This document shows, piece by piece, positions 1-7,764 of a DNA stretch of 42,828 bases. Both the position numbers and the translations under genes were made by a program. Source of the DNA: Bacteroidaceae bacterium (GTDB lineage: Bacteria; Bacteroidota; Bacteroidia; Bacteroidales; Bacteroidaceae). Position 1 is the stretch's first letter. The number at the start of each line of letters is the position of its first letter. A model generated the notes under the pieces. The model made no database searches, was not told where the DNA came from, and saw nothing but the letters and a program-made list of their open reading frames with translations. The stretch spans positions 1-42,828 of the forward strand of contig JAFZSP010000045.1 of assembly GCA_017619335.1 (NCBI GenBank), read 5' to 3'.

Positions 1-1722
1 ATGCAGGACTCTCAGGGACGAGCTTGGCAATGTACAATGAACGGACTCTATTGCCGCTCGCAGTCCGACCTCTTGTGCCCAGATAGCAAAGCTGTGCGTT
101 ATGGGCAGGATAATGTCACGGGATTCGTACATAATCGGATAGTGTTTATCACAGAGCTCCACGACGGGCGATTGCTCCTATGCAACAACGGCAACTACCT
201 CGGCTACTTCAACCCAGAAGCTCGTACTTTCGATGTTCTAAACAGGAAGCTGCCGCAGATAGATGCTAAGTACAGGTGGATTGTGGGAGCATGTCCGCTG
301 ACGAGAGACGAGGTGTTGGTGTATTCCCAAAACGGAGCTTTTATACTTGATGTCAAGCAAAACAGCATCAGCGAGTTCACTCCTGCCAACGAGATAGCAC
401 ATTGGACAGAGAAATACAACTGCGCCCTACTCGACAATAAAGGACGGCTATGGATAGGGACGCAGAATGGACTATTCCTAACGGAAAGTGTAAAAGGAAA
501 AGTGAAAAGTGAAAAATATAAGTTACCTGTTAGAATAGAAGGTCTTGCTAACAACTGCATTCGTAGTCTCGTAGAAGACAAGGAGGGGAATATATGGGTA
601 GGTTCATCAAGCGGAATCAGTAGGGTCAAGATCCTTGAAAATGAAACGCATGACCTTAATGACAGGGCAAATTCTTCACTCTTCACTCTTCATTTTTCAT
701 TATTAAACCTCGGTCCTGCTGACGGTGTACCACAAGTGTCAATGGACGAACGGGCTGCAAGACTATTGGACGATGGCCGTCTGGTATTTGTTCAGAACAC
801 GATGGGCATTGTTACCTTCCGTCCAGAATGGTTCGCTGCCGATAGCACCTCATATCCCGTCCGTCTCGTCGGTTTCGAAGTCAACGGACAGCTCTCAACT
901 CTCAACTCTCAACTCTCAACTTTCAAATTCCCTCACACCCAGAACTACTTCACCTTCCGCTTCTCTGCGCTTAACTATGCCGCCCCAGAGCATACCAGCT
1001 ATCGTTATCGTCTTGTAGGGCTCGACCGCGACTGGCTCTACGACAATAGTGGGAAAGGACTTGCCACGGCCACCTATAATGCTTTACAACCCGGGGATTA
1101 TGTTCTTGAAGCACAAGCTGCTGTGGATGGTGGAGAATGGGGCGAACTGCTGCAGGTTCTTTTCACGATCCTTCCGCCCTGGTGGCTCACTTGGTGGATG
1201 AAGACAGCCTACTTCCTCATTGGCCTTATAGGGTTCATCGGGCTTATTGATTACTACCTCAAACGCAAGCGCGCTCGTTTGGAAGCTGAGGCCGAGGTGC
1301 GTGTCAACCAACTCTTTGAGTTGCGCGAACAAGCCCGCCATCAGTTCGTGGAAAATGTACGCATCGATGCCTCCAAGATTGGTGTCAACAGCGAGGAAGA
1401 GGCGCTTGTCGGGCAGCTCCTGAAAGCCATAGAACAGAACCTCTGCAACACCGAATACAGCGTTGACCAACTGGCCCGTGATGTGGCCCTCGGACGCACC
1501 AACCTCTACAAACGCATGCAGACCATGCTGGGCATCACTCCCAATGACTTCATCCGCAGCGTCCGTCTCAAACGTGCCGCCATCCTTCTCTCAGATACTG
1601 ACCTCTCCATTGTTGAAATCTCCGAGCGCGTCGGCTTCAACACACCCCGCTATTTCTCCACCCAGTTCAAGAAGATGTTCGGTGTTACCCCCTCAGAGTA
1701 CAGGGAGCCTAAAACTAACTAA
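1..1722 (+). CDS. Membrane propeller sensor with AraC-type DNA-binding domain (5' partial)
   Basis: The protein senses a ligand, probably a glycan fragment, and is expected to regulate nearby carbohydrate genes. Visible in order: two-component-regulator propeller repeats (blades such as GRLWIGTQNGLF near residue 150 and GNIWVGSSSGIS near 195), a Y_Y_Y-type beta domain (about 310-390), one membrane segment (about 395-418), a short charged linker, and a C-terminal AraC helix-turn-helix (about 465-570). Known hybrid two-component proteins of Bacteroidetes carry a histidine kinase and receiver between the membrane segment and the AraC domain. Here neither is present, so it looks like a one-component membrane-tethered regulator. 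The N-terminus is probably cut by the window edge, because propeller sensors of this type are normally much longer. Three low-complexity heptanucleotide tracts lie inside the reading frame and encode linker-like peptides. The esterase gene follows after 8 bp. Confidence 0.85.
   Translation: MQDSQGRAWQCTMNGLYCRSQSDLLCPDSKAVRYGQDNVTGFVHNRIVFITELHDGRLLLCNNGNYLGYFNPEARTFDVLNRKLPQIDAKYRWIVGACPLTRDEVLVYSQNGAFILDVKQNSISEFTPANEIAHWTEKYNCALLDNKGRLWIGTQNGLFLTESVKGKVKSEKYKLPVRIEGLANNCIRSLVEDKEGNIWVGSSSGISRVKILENETHDLNDRANSSLFTLHFSLLNLGPADGVPQVSMDERAARLLDDGRLVFVQNTMGIVTFRPEWFAADSTSYPVRLVGFEVNGQLSTLNSQLSTFKFPHTQNYFTFRFSALNYAAPEHTSYRYRLVGLDRDWLYDNSGKGLATATYNALQPGDYVLEAQAAVDGGEWGELLQVLFTILPPWWLTWWMKTAYFLIGLIGFIGLIDYYLKRKRARLEAEAEVRVNQLFELREQARHQFVENVRIDASKIGVNSEEEALVGQLLKAIEQNLCNTEYSVDQLARDVALGRTNLYKRMQTMLGITPNDFIRSVRLKRAAILLSDTDLSIVEISERVGFNTPRYFSTQFKKMFGVTPSEYREPKTN
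484..518 (+). repeat. Heptanucleotide tract inside the regulator gene (AAAAGTG type)
   Basis: Five successive 7-nt units (GAAAGTG, TAAAAGG, AAAAGTG, AAAAGTG, AAAAATA) run through the coding sequence between propeller blades. They encode a lysine/serine-rich loop unlike the flanking blades. The base composition is far more A-rich than the surrounding gene. Confidence 0.75.
671..705 (+). repeat. Heptanucleotide tract inside the regulator gene (ACTCTTC type)
   Basis: Five 7-nt units read ATTCTTC, ACTCTTC, ACTCTTC, ATTTTTC, ATTATTA. On the other strand they resemble the GAAAAAT-type units seen at 22876-22931 and 42796-42828. They encode the peptide SSLFTLHFSLLN inside the sensor domain. Confidence 0.75.
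892..926 (+). repeat. Heptanucleotide tract inside the regulator gene (CTCTCAA x4 plus CTTTCAA)
   Basis: Four perfect copies of CTCTCAA are followed by one CTTTCAA. The tract encodes QLSTLNSQLSTFKF just before the Y_Y_Y domain. Because 7 is not a multiple of 3, gain or loss of one unit by slippage would shift the frame and truncate the regulator before its membrane and DNA-binding parts. Confidence 0.85.
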
Positions 1723-1730
1723 CTGGTAAT

Positions 1731-2591
1731 ATGATGAAAAACAAATTGATCCTTTTCTTGCTTTTGGTCCAATGGTCAATGGCTCAAGCGCAGCAGTTTG
1801 TGGAGGACTCGGTGAAAGTCGATGGCTATATGCGTCGGTTTGACATCTTCCTTCCAGAAGGGATAAAGGCCGATGCGCCGCTGGTCTTTTACCTGCATGG
1901 ATATGGTGGAGGTATATATCGCAAGAACCCGATGGTGGAGACAGCTTCGCGTGAAGGCTTTGCCGTGTGCATCCCGCAGGGATTTAAAGACCCGAAGGGA
2001 AAACCCAGCTGGAATGTGGGCTATCCGTTTCAGGAGGGTTGGAAGGTGGATGATGTGAAGTCGCTCAGCAAAATGGCGGCTGACGTGCAGAAGCGATACC
2101 ATCTGAGCCGTGAGAACACCTTCCTGACAGGCATGTCCAACGGCGGTGAGATGTGCTACCTGATGGCTTATTCCAAGCAGAAGACATTCAAGGCGGTGGC
2201 GCCCATTGCCGGCTTGACGATGGTGTGGATGTATCGTGATCTGGAAGCCCCGAAGCCCATACCCTTATTCGAGATACACGGCACCGAAGACCGCACATCG
2301 GAATGGATGGGCGACCTCGAAAACAAAGGCGGATGGGGTGCCTATATGACTGTGCCATTAGCCGTCGGTTACTGGGTGTCCAAGAACCGTTGCACAAAGG
2401 AAGAGACCGAACGTGTGGAGAGTCTGAACAGCGAGAACGGCCACTATGTCATCAAGCATCGCTTCACTGAGAGTGCGACCGGTTGTGATGTGTGGCTCTA
2501 CGAAGTGGTTGGCGGAAAGCATACTACACATACCGAGGACCTCCACACAGGCGATGAGATTTGGAACTTTTTCAAGAAATATGTGAAATAG
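1731..2591 (+). CDS. Secreted alpha/beta-hydrolase esterase (LpqC / PHB-depolymerase / feruloyl-esterase-like)
   Basis: This is a serine esterase expected to act outside the cytoplasm on ester-linked substituents of polysaccharides. It begins with a signal peptide (about residues 1-21, ending AQAQ). The oxyanion region FYLHGYGGG lies at about 53-61. The nucleophile elbow GMSNGG places the catalytic Ser at 136, GTEDRT places the Asp at 187, and GGKHTTH places the His at 264, so the triad is complete. The length of 286 residues is normal for this group. ATG codons at 1731 and 1734 are both possible starts. It follows the regulator by 8 bp, so the two are probably one transcript, which suggests that the regulator controls it. 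Substrate specificity cannot be read from the sequence. Confidence 0.85.
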   Translation: MMKNKLILFLLLVQWSMAQAQQFVEDSVKVDGYMRRFDIFLPEGIKADAPLVFYLHGYGGGIYRKNPMVETASREGFAVCIPQGFKDPKGKPSWNVGYPFQEGWKVDDVKSLSKMAADVQKRYHLSRENTFLTGMSNGGEMCYLMAYSKQKTFKAVAPIAGLTMVWMYRDLEAPKPIPLFEIHGTEDRTSEWMGDLENKGGWGAYMTVPLAVGYWVSKNRCTKEETERVESLNSENGHYVIKHRFTESATGCDVWLYEVVGGKHTTHTEDLHTGDEIWNFFKKYVK

Positions 2592-2596
2592 GAGTT

Positions 2597-2656
2597 ATGA
2601 AAAGATATGTAGTAGGACTTGGCGAAATCCTATGGGATTGTTTGCCAAAGGGCGCA
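2597..2656 (+). pseudogene. 5' stub of a PfkB-family fructokinase gene
   Basis: Five bases after the esterase stop, an ATG with an AGGAG motif in front opens a frame reading MKRYVVGLGEILWDCLPKG. This is the typical start of Bacteroidetes sugar kinases of the PfkB (fructokinase) family. After about 20 residues the similarity stops, and the frame runs into the 3' end of the GH27 gene on the other strand, with no GGAPANFA-type motif that should follow. The remaining roughly 270 codons are missing. I infer a deletion or rearrangement joining an esterase-fructokinase operon to the GH27 gene. The assignment rests on a short segment only. Confidence 0.6.
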
Positions 2657-2688
2657 ATAGTATCCGTTCTGTTTCCATCATCTTGTAT

Positions 2689-4347
2689 TCATTCTTGCGT
2701 GGCCGGAAGAATCCGCTCTACACCGCGTGCAGATTCCACGATGCGGCGATGCGGGTTGCCGGGATAGACTTTCAAGAGCACCACGCCGTGCGGGTTCACC
2801 TCAGTTTCGAAACGTTCCTTGGCATCGATGGTCTTGAGGTCCTGCTGGCGCCATACATCGCGGATGGTTTGCGGAGCACGCATACCCAGGGAGTGAGGTA
2901 CGAAACCTATGGTCTGCGGCTTGTCCGTGAGATTGAAGAGGCCCACAGCCATGGCGCCGTCCTCGAGTTGCTTGACGTATGTGACATAGTCCTTGCTCCT
3001 GTAGCGAGGATAAGCCTGAATGCCCAGTGGGTCTTGGTTGATGTCGTTCACCTCGTTGTTGCAAAGCAAGCTGATGGTGAACGGGTCGAGCTGCGCCATG
3101 TCGCACCCGATGAGCATCGGAGAAGCCAGCAATGCCCAGAGAGAGATATGCGTGTACTGCTCGTCGGGCGTCAGGTGGGTGTAGTGCAGGTTAGGTCCCC
3201 ACCCCACCATTCCGAGAACCAGCATGTCGGCATCGGCCCAGTGGCCGGGACGATTGAAGGCAATCCACATATCCTGACCATCAAAGCCAATCTTAGAGAA
3301 GTTCCCCCAGTTGTCGCGGATGTCACCTGTAGTGCGATAGCAGTTGGTCTTCTCCAGCCAGACAGGAGCAGAACCGTAGGGCGCTGAGTTGGAGAGGCTG
3401 AGGATGATGTCGCGACCTGTGGCATGCAGAGCATCCCACATCTCCGTGGTGTGGTAGTAGTCGTTGGGATTCCAGTCATATTTCAGGTAATCGACACCCC
3501 AGTCTGCCCACTGACGGGCATCGTTCTCTGCGAAGGAATACATGCCGAGGTACCAGTGTTGTCTGCGGGCTTCCTTATCGTCGGGCAGGAAGTAGCGATA
3601 GTTCTCGTCGTGCTTACCCTCCTTGATCCAGTCGTAGGTACCATCGGGGTTATCGGAATAGCTTCCGATGTGCCCTGCGTAGGTGCCCACCCACGGGCCG
3701 GAGTAGATGCCCAGCTTCAAGCCCCAGGCGTGCAGCGAGTCGGCCAGCTGCTGCATGGCGGGGAATTTGCCATTGGGCTGTATGGCGTTGTACTTGCCGC
3801 CACGAATGCCCTGCCATCCGTCATCGATATTGATGTAAGTCCATCCGTAGTTCACAAGTCCTTTCTCGACCATAGCGCGTGCGGAACTCATCACTTTCTC
3901 CTGGCTGACGCTTCTGCCCCAGCAGTTCCAGGAGTTCCAACCCATGGGCGGAGTCAGGGCTATGGTGTTACCTATCTCTATGCGCAAATCGCGCTCAGCC
4001 CGTCCAAGTGAGTTGGTGGCATAGAGCTTGACCTGATAGGTGCCGGCACGCTTCACTTTTCCTGTGATGTGACCGCTCTGTTTATCCAGCTTCAATCCCT
4101 TTGGCAGTCCTGTGGCCTCGAAGGTCATCGGACGTTCGCCTGTTGCGGCAATACAATAGAAGAATGGAGCTCCGGGTGTGGCTCCGAAGACCTTTGCGCT
4201 ATTAATACGTGGTGTCTTGGGAGCAGGCGGCGTAAGGATGTAGGCACTGTAGTCGGGAATCTCTGTTGGTGTCTGTGCACTAACAGACGAACCGCTGAGG
4301 CTGCTGATGAGGACAGCGGCAATGATGAAAGACTTTTTCATTTCCAT
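2689..4347 (-). CDS. GH27 alpha-galactosidase, secreted
   Basis: The enzyme removes terminal alpha-linked galactose from oligosaccharides. Layout: signal peptide (about 1-24), an Ig-like putative He_PIG domain (about 45-125), then a GH27 barrel beginning TPPMGWNSWNCWG (about 132-145) and a C-terminal beta domain. The catalytic nucleophile is Asp291 in YLKYDWN. The probable acid/base is Asp342 in RTTGDIRDNW. The substrate-binding NIDDGWQ motif is at about 173-179. A second Met at codon 3 could be the real start. It is the last gene of a leftward run. The fructokinase stub lies directly beyond its 3' end on the opposite strand. Family assignment is firm; the natural substrate is not known. Confidence 0.93.
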   Translation of the reverse strand: MEMKKSFIIAAVLISSLSGSSVSAQTPTEIPDYSAYILTPPAPKTPRINSAKVFGATPGAPFFYCIAATGERPMTFEATGLPKGLKLDKQSGHITGKVKRAGTYQVKLYATNSLGRAERDLRIEIGNTIALTPPMGWNSWNCWGRSVSQEKVMSSARAMVEKGLVNYGWTYINIDDGWQGIRGGKYNAIQPNGKFPAMQQLADSLHAWGLKLGIYSGPWVGTYAGHIGSYSDNPDGTYDWIKEGKHDENYRYFLPDDKEARRQHWYLGMYSFAENDARQWADWGVDYLKYDWNPNDYYHTTEMWDALHATGRDIILSLSNSAPYGSAPVWLEKTNCYRTTGDIRDNWGNFSKIGFDGQDMWIAFNRPGHWADADMLVLGMVGWGPNLHYTHLTPDEQYTHISLWALLASPMLIGCDMAQLDPFTISLLCNNEVNDINQDPLGIQAYPRYRSKDYVTYVKQLEDGAMAVGLFNLTDKPQTIGFVPHSLGMRAPQTIRDVWRQQDLKTIDAKERFETEVNPHGVVLLKVYPGNPHRRIVESARGVERILPATQE

Positions 4348-4348
4348 A

Positions 4349-4639
4349 TCATATTAGTGGTTTTATCGAATGCGAATTGTGGAAAACTACACACAGACTG
4401 CCTCGCTGACGGGGATGTCTTTGTGTGTATCGGTTAGCAGGCCCGTTTTCCTGATTGAAAGAATAGGTGTAGATGCCCTTGCTGCCGTGATTGGCTGTTG
4501 ATTTGACGTAAATGTTATTACCTTTGTTGAATATGATGTAGTCAGCCGAATGGATGCCGTTGTTGGTGGCGGCTGTGACGCTGAGCAAGTTCAGGGCAGC
4601 GGAGTCGGGGTTGGTGATGCTGGCTCCGTTAAGCTTCAC
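4349..4639 (-). pseudogene. Orphan fragment of an unrecognised secreted protein
   Basis: The open frame overlaps the end of the S41 protease gene and has no ATG; the only upstream codons are a few after a stop, with GTG at 4639 as possible start. The peptide (ITNPDSAALN, HSADYIIFNKGNNIYVK, GSKGIYTYSF) looks like a beta-rich piece from inside a larger protein, without a signal peptide. After FNQENG the frame becomes arginine/proline-rich. The +1 frame there reads GLLTDTHKDIPVSEAVCV and then stops, which looks more natural. I therefore read this as a truncated and frameshifted C-terminal remnant. It lies 1 bp upstream of the GH27 start. Family unknown. Confidence 0.4.
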
Positions 4640-6792
4640 GGCATACTTCTTTTATGATGACGAAGCACGAGGGCGAGGATGACGAGGGCGAGGATGACGA
4701 GGGCAGCGAGGACGTAGGGGAGAAACGTCCATCCTTGACAAGACGCAGGAATGGGGAGGTCGAGATAGGTGCCGTCGGCAATGAGCTGTAGGGTGCGGTC
4801 GAGGATATAGTCGCCGTCGTAGTGGAACTCAGCCTCGCTCATGGGAATGTTGCAGTCGGGGATAACGCCGCGCAGGGCGGGCAGACGGTCGCTGACGGTC
4901 TCATCGATGACCACTCGCACCATGGGAATTGTGGCGGAGAACTGGCTGTTGGGGAGGTAGATGTTGGCGAACTTGACGCAGTTCTCGCAGTGGTAAGCAC
5001 TCATGGTCTCGCGGCCAACAATGTAGCCACGGTCGTTGCGCTTGATGGCTCCAGCCAAGAAGGCCGAAGCGGAGGCGGAACGGCTGTCGATGAGGACATA
5101 GAGTCGGCCATTGTAACCCAGCGAGTCGATGGTGGATGTGGCGGAGTTGTCCTCTTCGTCGTGCATCTGATAGAGTCCTTTTCGGCCTTCCACGGGAGTA
5201 AAATCTTTGAATATGGTATCGCCTTCGGGCCAGTTCATGGTGGGACTCTTGAAGAGCGGAGCGTTGACCTTCAGGTAGCTGGTGTGGGGACGGTCGGGGA
5301 TACGTCCCAGCAGGGCGCGGGTCAGGCGGGCTTGCACGTCAGGAGCGCCTCCATAGTTATTGCGAACATCAAAGATGAGGAATGGTATGCTGTCGCGTTC
5401 GGCAGCATGGATGGCATCCACCACGCTGTCACATTCCACCTGACTGAGGCCGAAGGTGCTGATGCCGATATAGAGCACGCTGTCGTTGAGCAGACGGATG
5501 CCGAACTGACTGTTTTTATACCGATTGGTCTTCCTTGCATTCCACCACTTGTCACGGTCCTTTCTATTCCCTAAGAACCCACTCGCTAAAGGCATTTCTA
5601 AGCGTTCTCCGTCTTCGAACTCATAGACAATGGTTTTGCCCTTAGGCTGAAGTCCTAATTCAAGGCCGTAGTCGATGGAATTCCAAAAGCAGGAGTTATA
5701 GTCGCCCACGGAGGTAACGCCTGCATCGTAGATAGTGGAATTGCGGCGGGTGATGGTTATCAGATCGGTGGCGGGTTTCCCATCGATGCGAGCTATGCGG
5801 CGCCCCACGTATGCGGCGTGGGCACTGTCTGCTATCAACACCACGCAAGCGTGATCATTCAAGGAGTCGCTGACGGCAACCTGTCCGAAGAAAAGGGGAG
5901 GATAGAAATAGCCCATGCCGTTGGTCTGCTCCTTCGGATTCGTAGGCACGCGGCAGCTGATGCTGAGGTGCGAGTCGTGGATCACCGCATTGTATTCCTT
6001 GATGAGTTTGGCGAAGTCCTTCAGGGCGATACCGTCAGCGGGAATGCGAGCCAGCTGCTCCTCGACGAAGGCATCGTACTCCGCCTCTGTCATCAGGTCA
6101 TCCAACGAAGGATAGATCTCCTTCACACTGCTTGCCAGCTGCTGATAATCGGCCACCGCCTCCTCGCGGGTCAGGTGAAATTTGGTCGGAACAGGCTCAG
6201 GCTTGCGGAAAGTGGAACGAAGGCCGAAGGGCGTCATGGGGTCATCGGCTTTCGAATAGCTCGAAACGCTCAAACTGATGTGTGGCTCATAGATGGCACG
6301 ATAGCTGTAGCCTACAGTTCCGAGCACATCACCTCGTTTCAGCCGGGTGCCGGTAGGGAGGGTGCCGTCACGGTGCAGGCCGGTAATCCATAGTGTCTTA
6401 TCGCCGATATTGAGTCCCATGAAGATGGAGACGGCACGGACATCCATTCCATTCGCCCGCCATTCTGCTTTCCTTTCGGCTATGGCCTCATCGAAGGGTT
6501 TGTCCACCGCTCCAAAGCTAGCGGAGGAGGTGAGCGTGAAATGGTAGTTGAGGGTGTAGAACCCTACCACAGCATCTGCAGGACAGAGCACGCGCGTTCC
6601 CTCGGGAGCCGCGATGAAGAGGTTGTCGAAGTTGAACTCCTCTCCGATGTTGTCCTGTGGGCGGTAGAGGATGTCTTCGCCAGCCTTCTTTCCCTCAATG
6701 GGCCAAAGCCAGATGTCCTCCGCAGATAGCGACACGCTGACGGTCACAAGCAGAGCCGCAAATAACACACGGCAGAAGCTTCTTGTTTTCAT
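4636..6792 (-). CDS. S41 peptidase with N-terminal M23-like domain and C-terminal membrane anchor
   Basis: A signal peptide (about 1-24) is followed by a lysostaphin/M23-like beta domain (about 28-200). That domain keeps APEGTRVLCPADAVV and GDVLGTVGYS, but the usual HxH zinc motif reads EPHISLSV, so one ligand is missing and it is probably not catalytic. The S41 C-terminal-processing-peptidase domain follows (about 210-670), with the VRNNYGG motif and the SASASAFLAG motif carrying the likely catalytic Ser near 572. A hydrophobic helix (about 690-710) and a basic tail end the protein. It is expected to face the periplasm, anchored by its C-terminus. The order M23-like, S41, C-terminal anchor is unusual. 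Substrate unknown; peptidoglycan binding by the first domain is an inference. Confidence 0.8.
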   Translation of the reverse strand: MKTRSFCRVLFAALLVTVSVSLSAEDIWLWPIEGKKAGEDILYRPQDNIGEEFNFDNLFIAAPEGTRVLCPADAVVGFYTLNYHFTLTSSASFGAVDKPFDEAIAERKAEWRANGMDVRAVSIFMGLNIGDKTLWITGLHRDGTLPTGTRLKRGDVLGTVGYSYRAIYEPHISLSVSSYSKADDPMTPFGLRSTFRKPEPVPTKFHLTREEAVADYQQLASSVKEIYPSLDDLMTEAEYDAFVEEQLARIPADGIALKDFAKLIKEYNAVIHDSHLSISCRVPTNPKEQTNGMGYFYPPLFFGQVAVSDSLNDHACVVLIADSAHAAYVGRRIARIDGKPATDLITITRRNSTIYDAGVTSVGDYNSCFWNSIDYGLELGLQPKGKTIVYEFEDGERLEMPLASGFLGNRKDRDKWWNARKTNRYKNSQFGIRLLNDSVLYIGISTFGLSQVECDSVVDAIHAAERDSIPFLIFDVRNNYGGAPDVQARLTRALLGRIPDRPHTSYLKVNAPLFKSPTMNWPEGDTIFKDFTPVEGRKGLYQMHDEEDNSATSTIDSLGYNGRLYVLIDSRSASASAFLAGAIKRNDRGYIVGRETMSAYHCENCVKFANIYLPNSQFSATIPMVRVVIDETVSDRLPALRGVIPDCNIPMSEAEFHYDGDYILDRTLQLIADGTYLDLPIPASCQGWTFLPYVLAALVILALVILALVLRHHKRSMP

Positions 6793-6850
6793 AGTCGGAT
6801 AATTGTTTCAAAAGATGTTAAACGGCATAGGACACGCATTTTTTCAATAT

Positions 6851-7732
6851 TTACCTTCTCCATCGTTTAAGCATCGGGAAGAATCCTCGCATCATATCCT
6901 TGTATTCCTCCTTTGTCATGGGCTTTGGCATCTGCTTATTGACTTCATCGACGAACTGCGAGCAATGCTCAATCATTTCGTCCATCGTGCAATCCTGCAG
7001 GAAATGGCCGTCCTTATAGCAATATTGGCAGTAGTTATAGTTTGTGCTACCATCTGCATTTGTGCCGCAGTCCTCATTCTTGGTGAGGGGCATACCGCAA
7101 CTCTGGCAGAACTGAGGTAACTGCCCCTCTTGGAAAGCTTTTTCTTTCTTAGGGAACGTCGCTTCGTAGGCCTCGAAAGCCTCAGGATTTTCGTCAGCCA
7201 CGAAGTAGCCCTTGGGTGGACAGTAAGTGCCCTCGCGGTTGCCCCAATAGCCAGGAATCAATTCTTGGGCGAGGAAATACGGAACTTCCGACTCCCTCGG
7301 CTCTGCATGGTAGTGGATATTCATCTTGCTGGCGAGGTCAAAGCCTGCATGCTTGTAGAACTCAATGTTTCCTTCCATCTGAAGCAGGCCGATACCCATC
7401 TCCCGGGCTTTCTCCAACGCATACTGGAGCAATTTTAAACCATACCCTTTGCGCTTATAGTCGGGATGAATGCTGATGGGGCCGAAAGTCCAGGAAGGAA
7501 AGGCCGTTCCATCATCCAAGATGATTTCGGCCTTGGAAAACATCACATGACCGATGATCTTTTCGCCTTCTATCATCACGAAATCCAATTCTGGGATGAA
7601 GTCGGGATTGTTTCTAAACTGATTGAGCACATAATGCTCTGTGCATCCCGGACGATAGACGTTCCAGAATGCTTCGCGAGTCAAGTTTTCTACTTCGCGA
7701 TAGTCTTGTGGTTGTTCTAATCTGATGTTCAT
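6851..7732 (-). CDS. GNAT acetyltransferase fused to a cysteine-rich zinc-ribbon domain
   Basis: The N-terminal half (about 1-165) is a GNAT N-acetyltransferase of the kind acting on small molecules or proteins. The acetyl-CoA loop is seen in HPDYKRKGYGLKLLQYAL, and the late GNAT strand in EFYKHAGF. The C-terminal part (about 205-290) holds a putative zinc ribbon: CQSCGMPL, then CGTNADGS, then YCQYCYKDGHFLQDC, followed by a helix (TMDEMIEHCSQFVDEVN). Similar zinc-ribbon modules occur as separate small proteins in bacteria, so this is a two-family fusion. It lies 32 bp after the GH109-like gene and 58 bp before the S41 gene, in the same direction. Substrate unknown. Confidence 0.85.
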   Translation of the reverse strand: MNIRLEQPQDYREVENLTREAFWNVYRPGCTEHYVLNQFRNNPDFIPELDFVMIEGEKIIGHVMFSKAEIILDDGTAFPSWTFGPISIHPDYKRKGYGLKLLQYALEKAREMGIGLLQMEGNIEFYKHAGFDLASKMNIHYHAEPRESEVPYFLAQELIPGYWGNREGTYCPPKGYFVADENPEAFEAYEATFPKKEKAFQEGQLPQFCQSCGMPLTKNEDCGTNADGSTNYNYCQYCYKDGHFLQDCTMDEMIEHCSQFVDEVNKQMPKPMTKEEYKDMMRGFFPMLKRWRR

Positions 7733-7764
7733 TTTTTCTGTTGTCTTTTAATCCGTGTTCTTCC

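Noticed and set aside
2632..3387. 251-codon plus-strand frame in the GH27 gene
   Set aside because: Mirror frame of a well-supported GH27 gene with intact catalytic residues.
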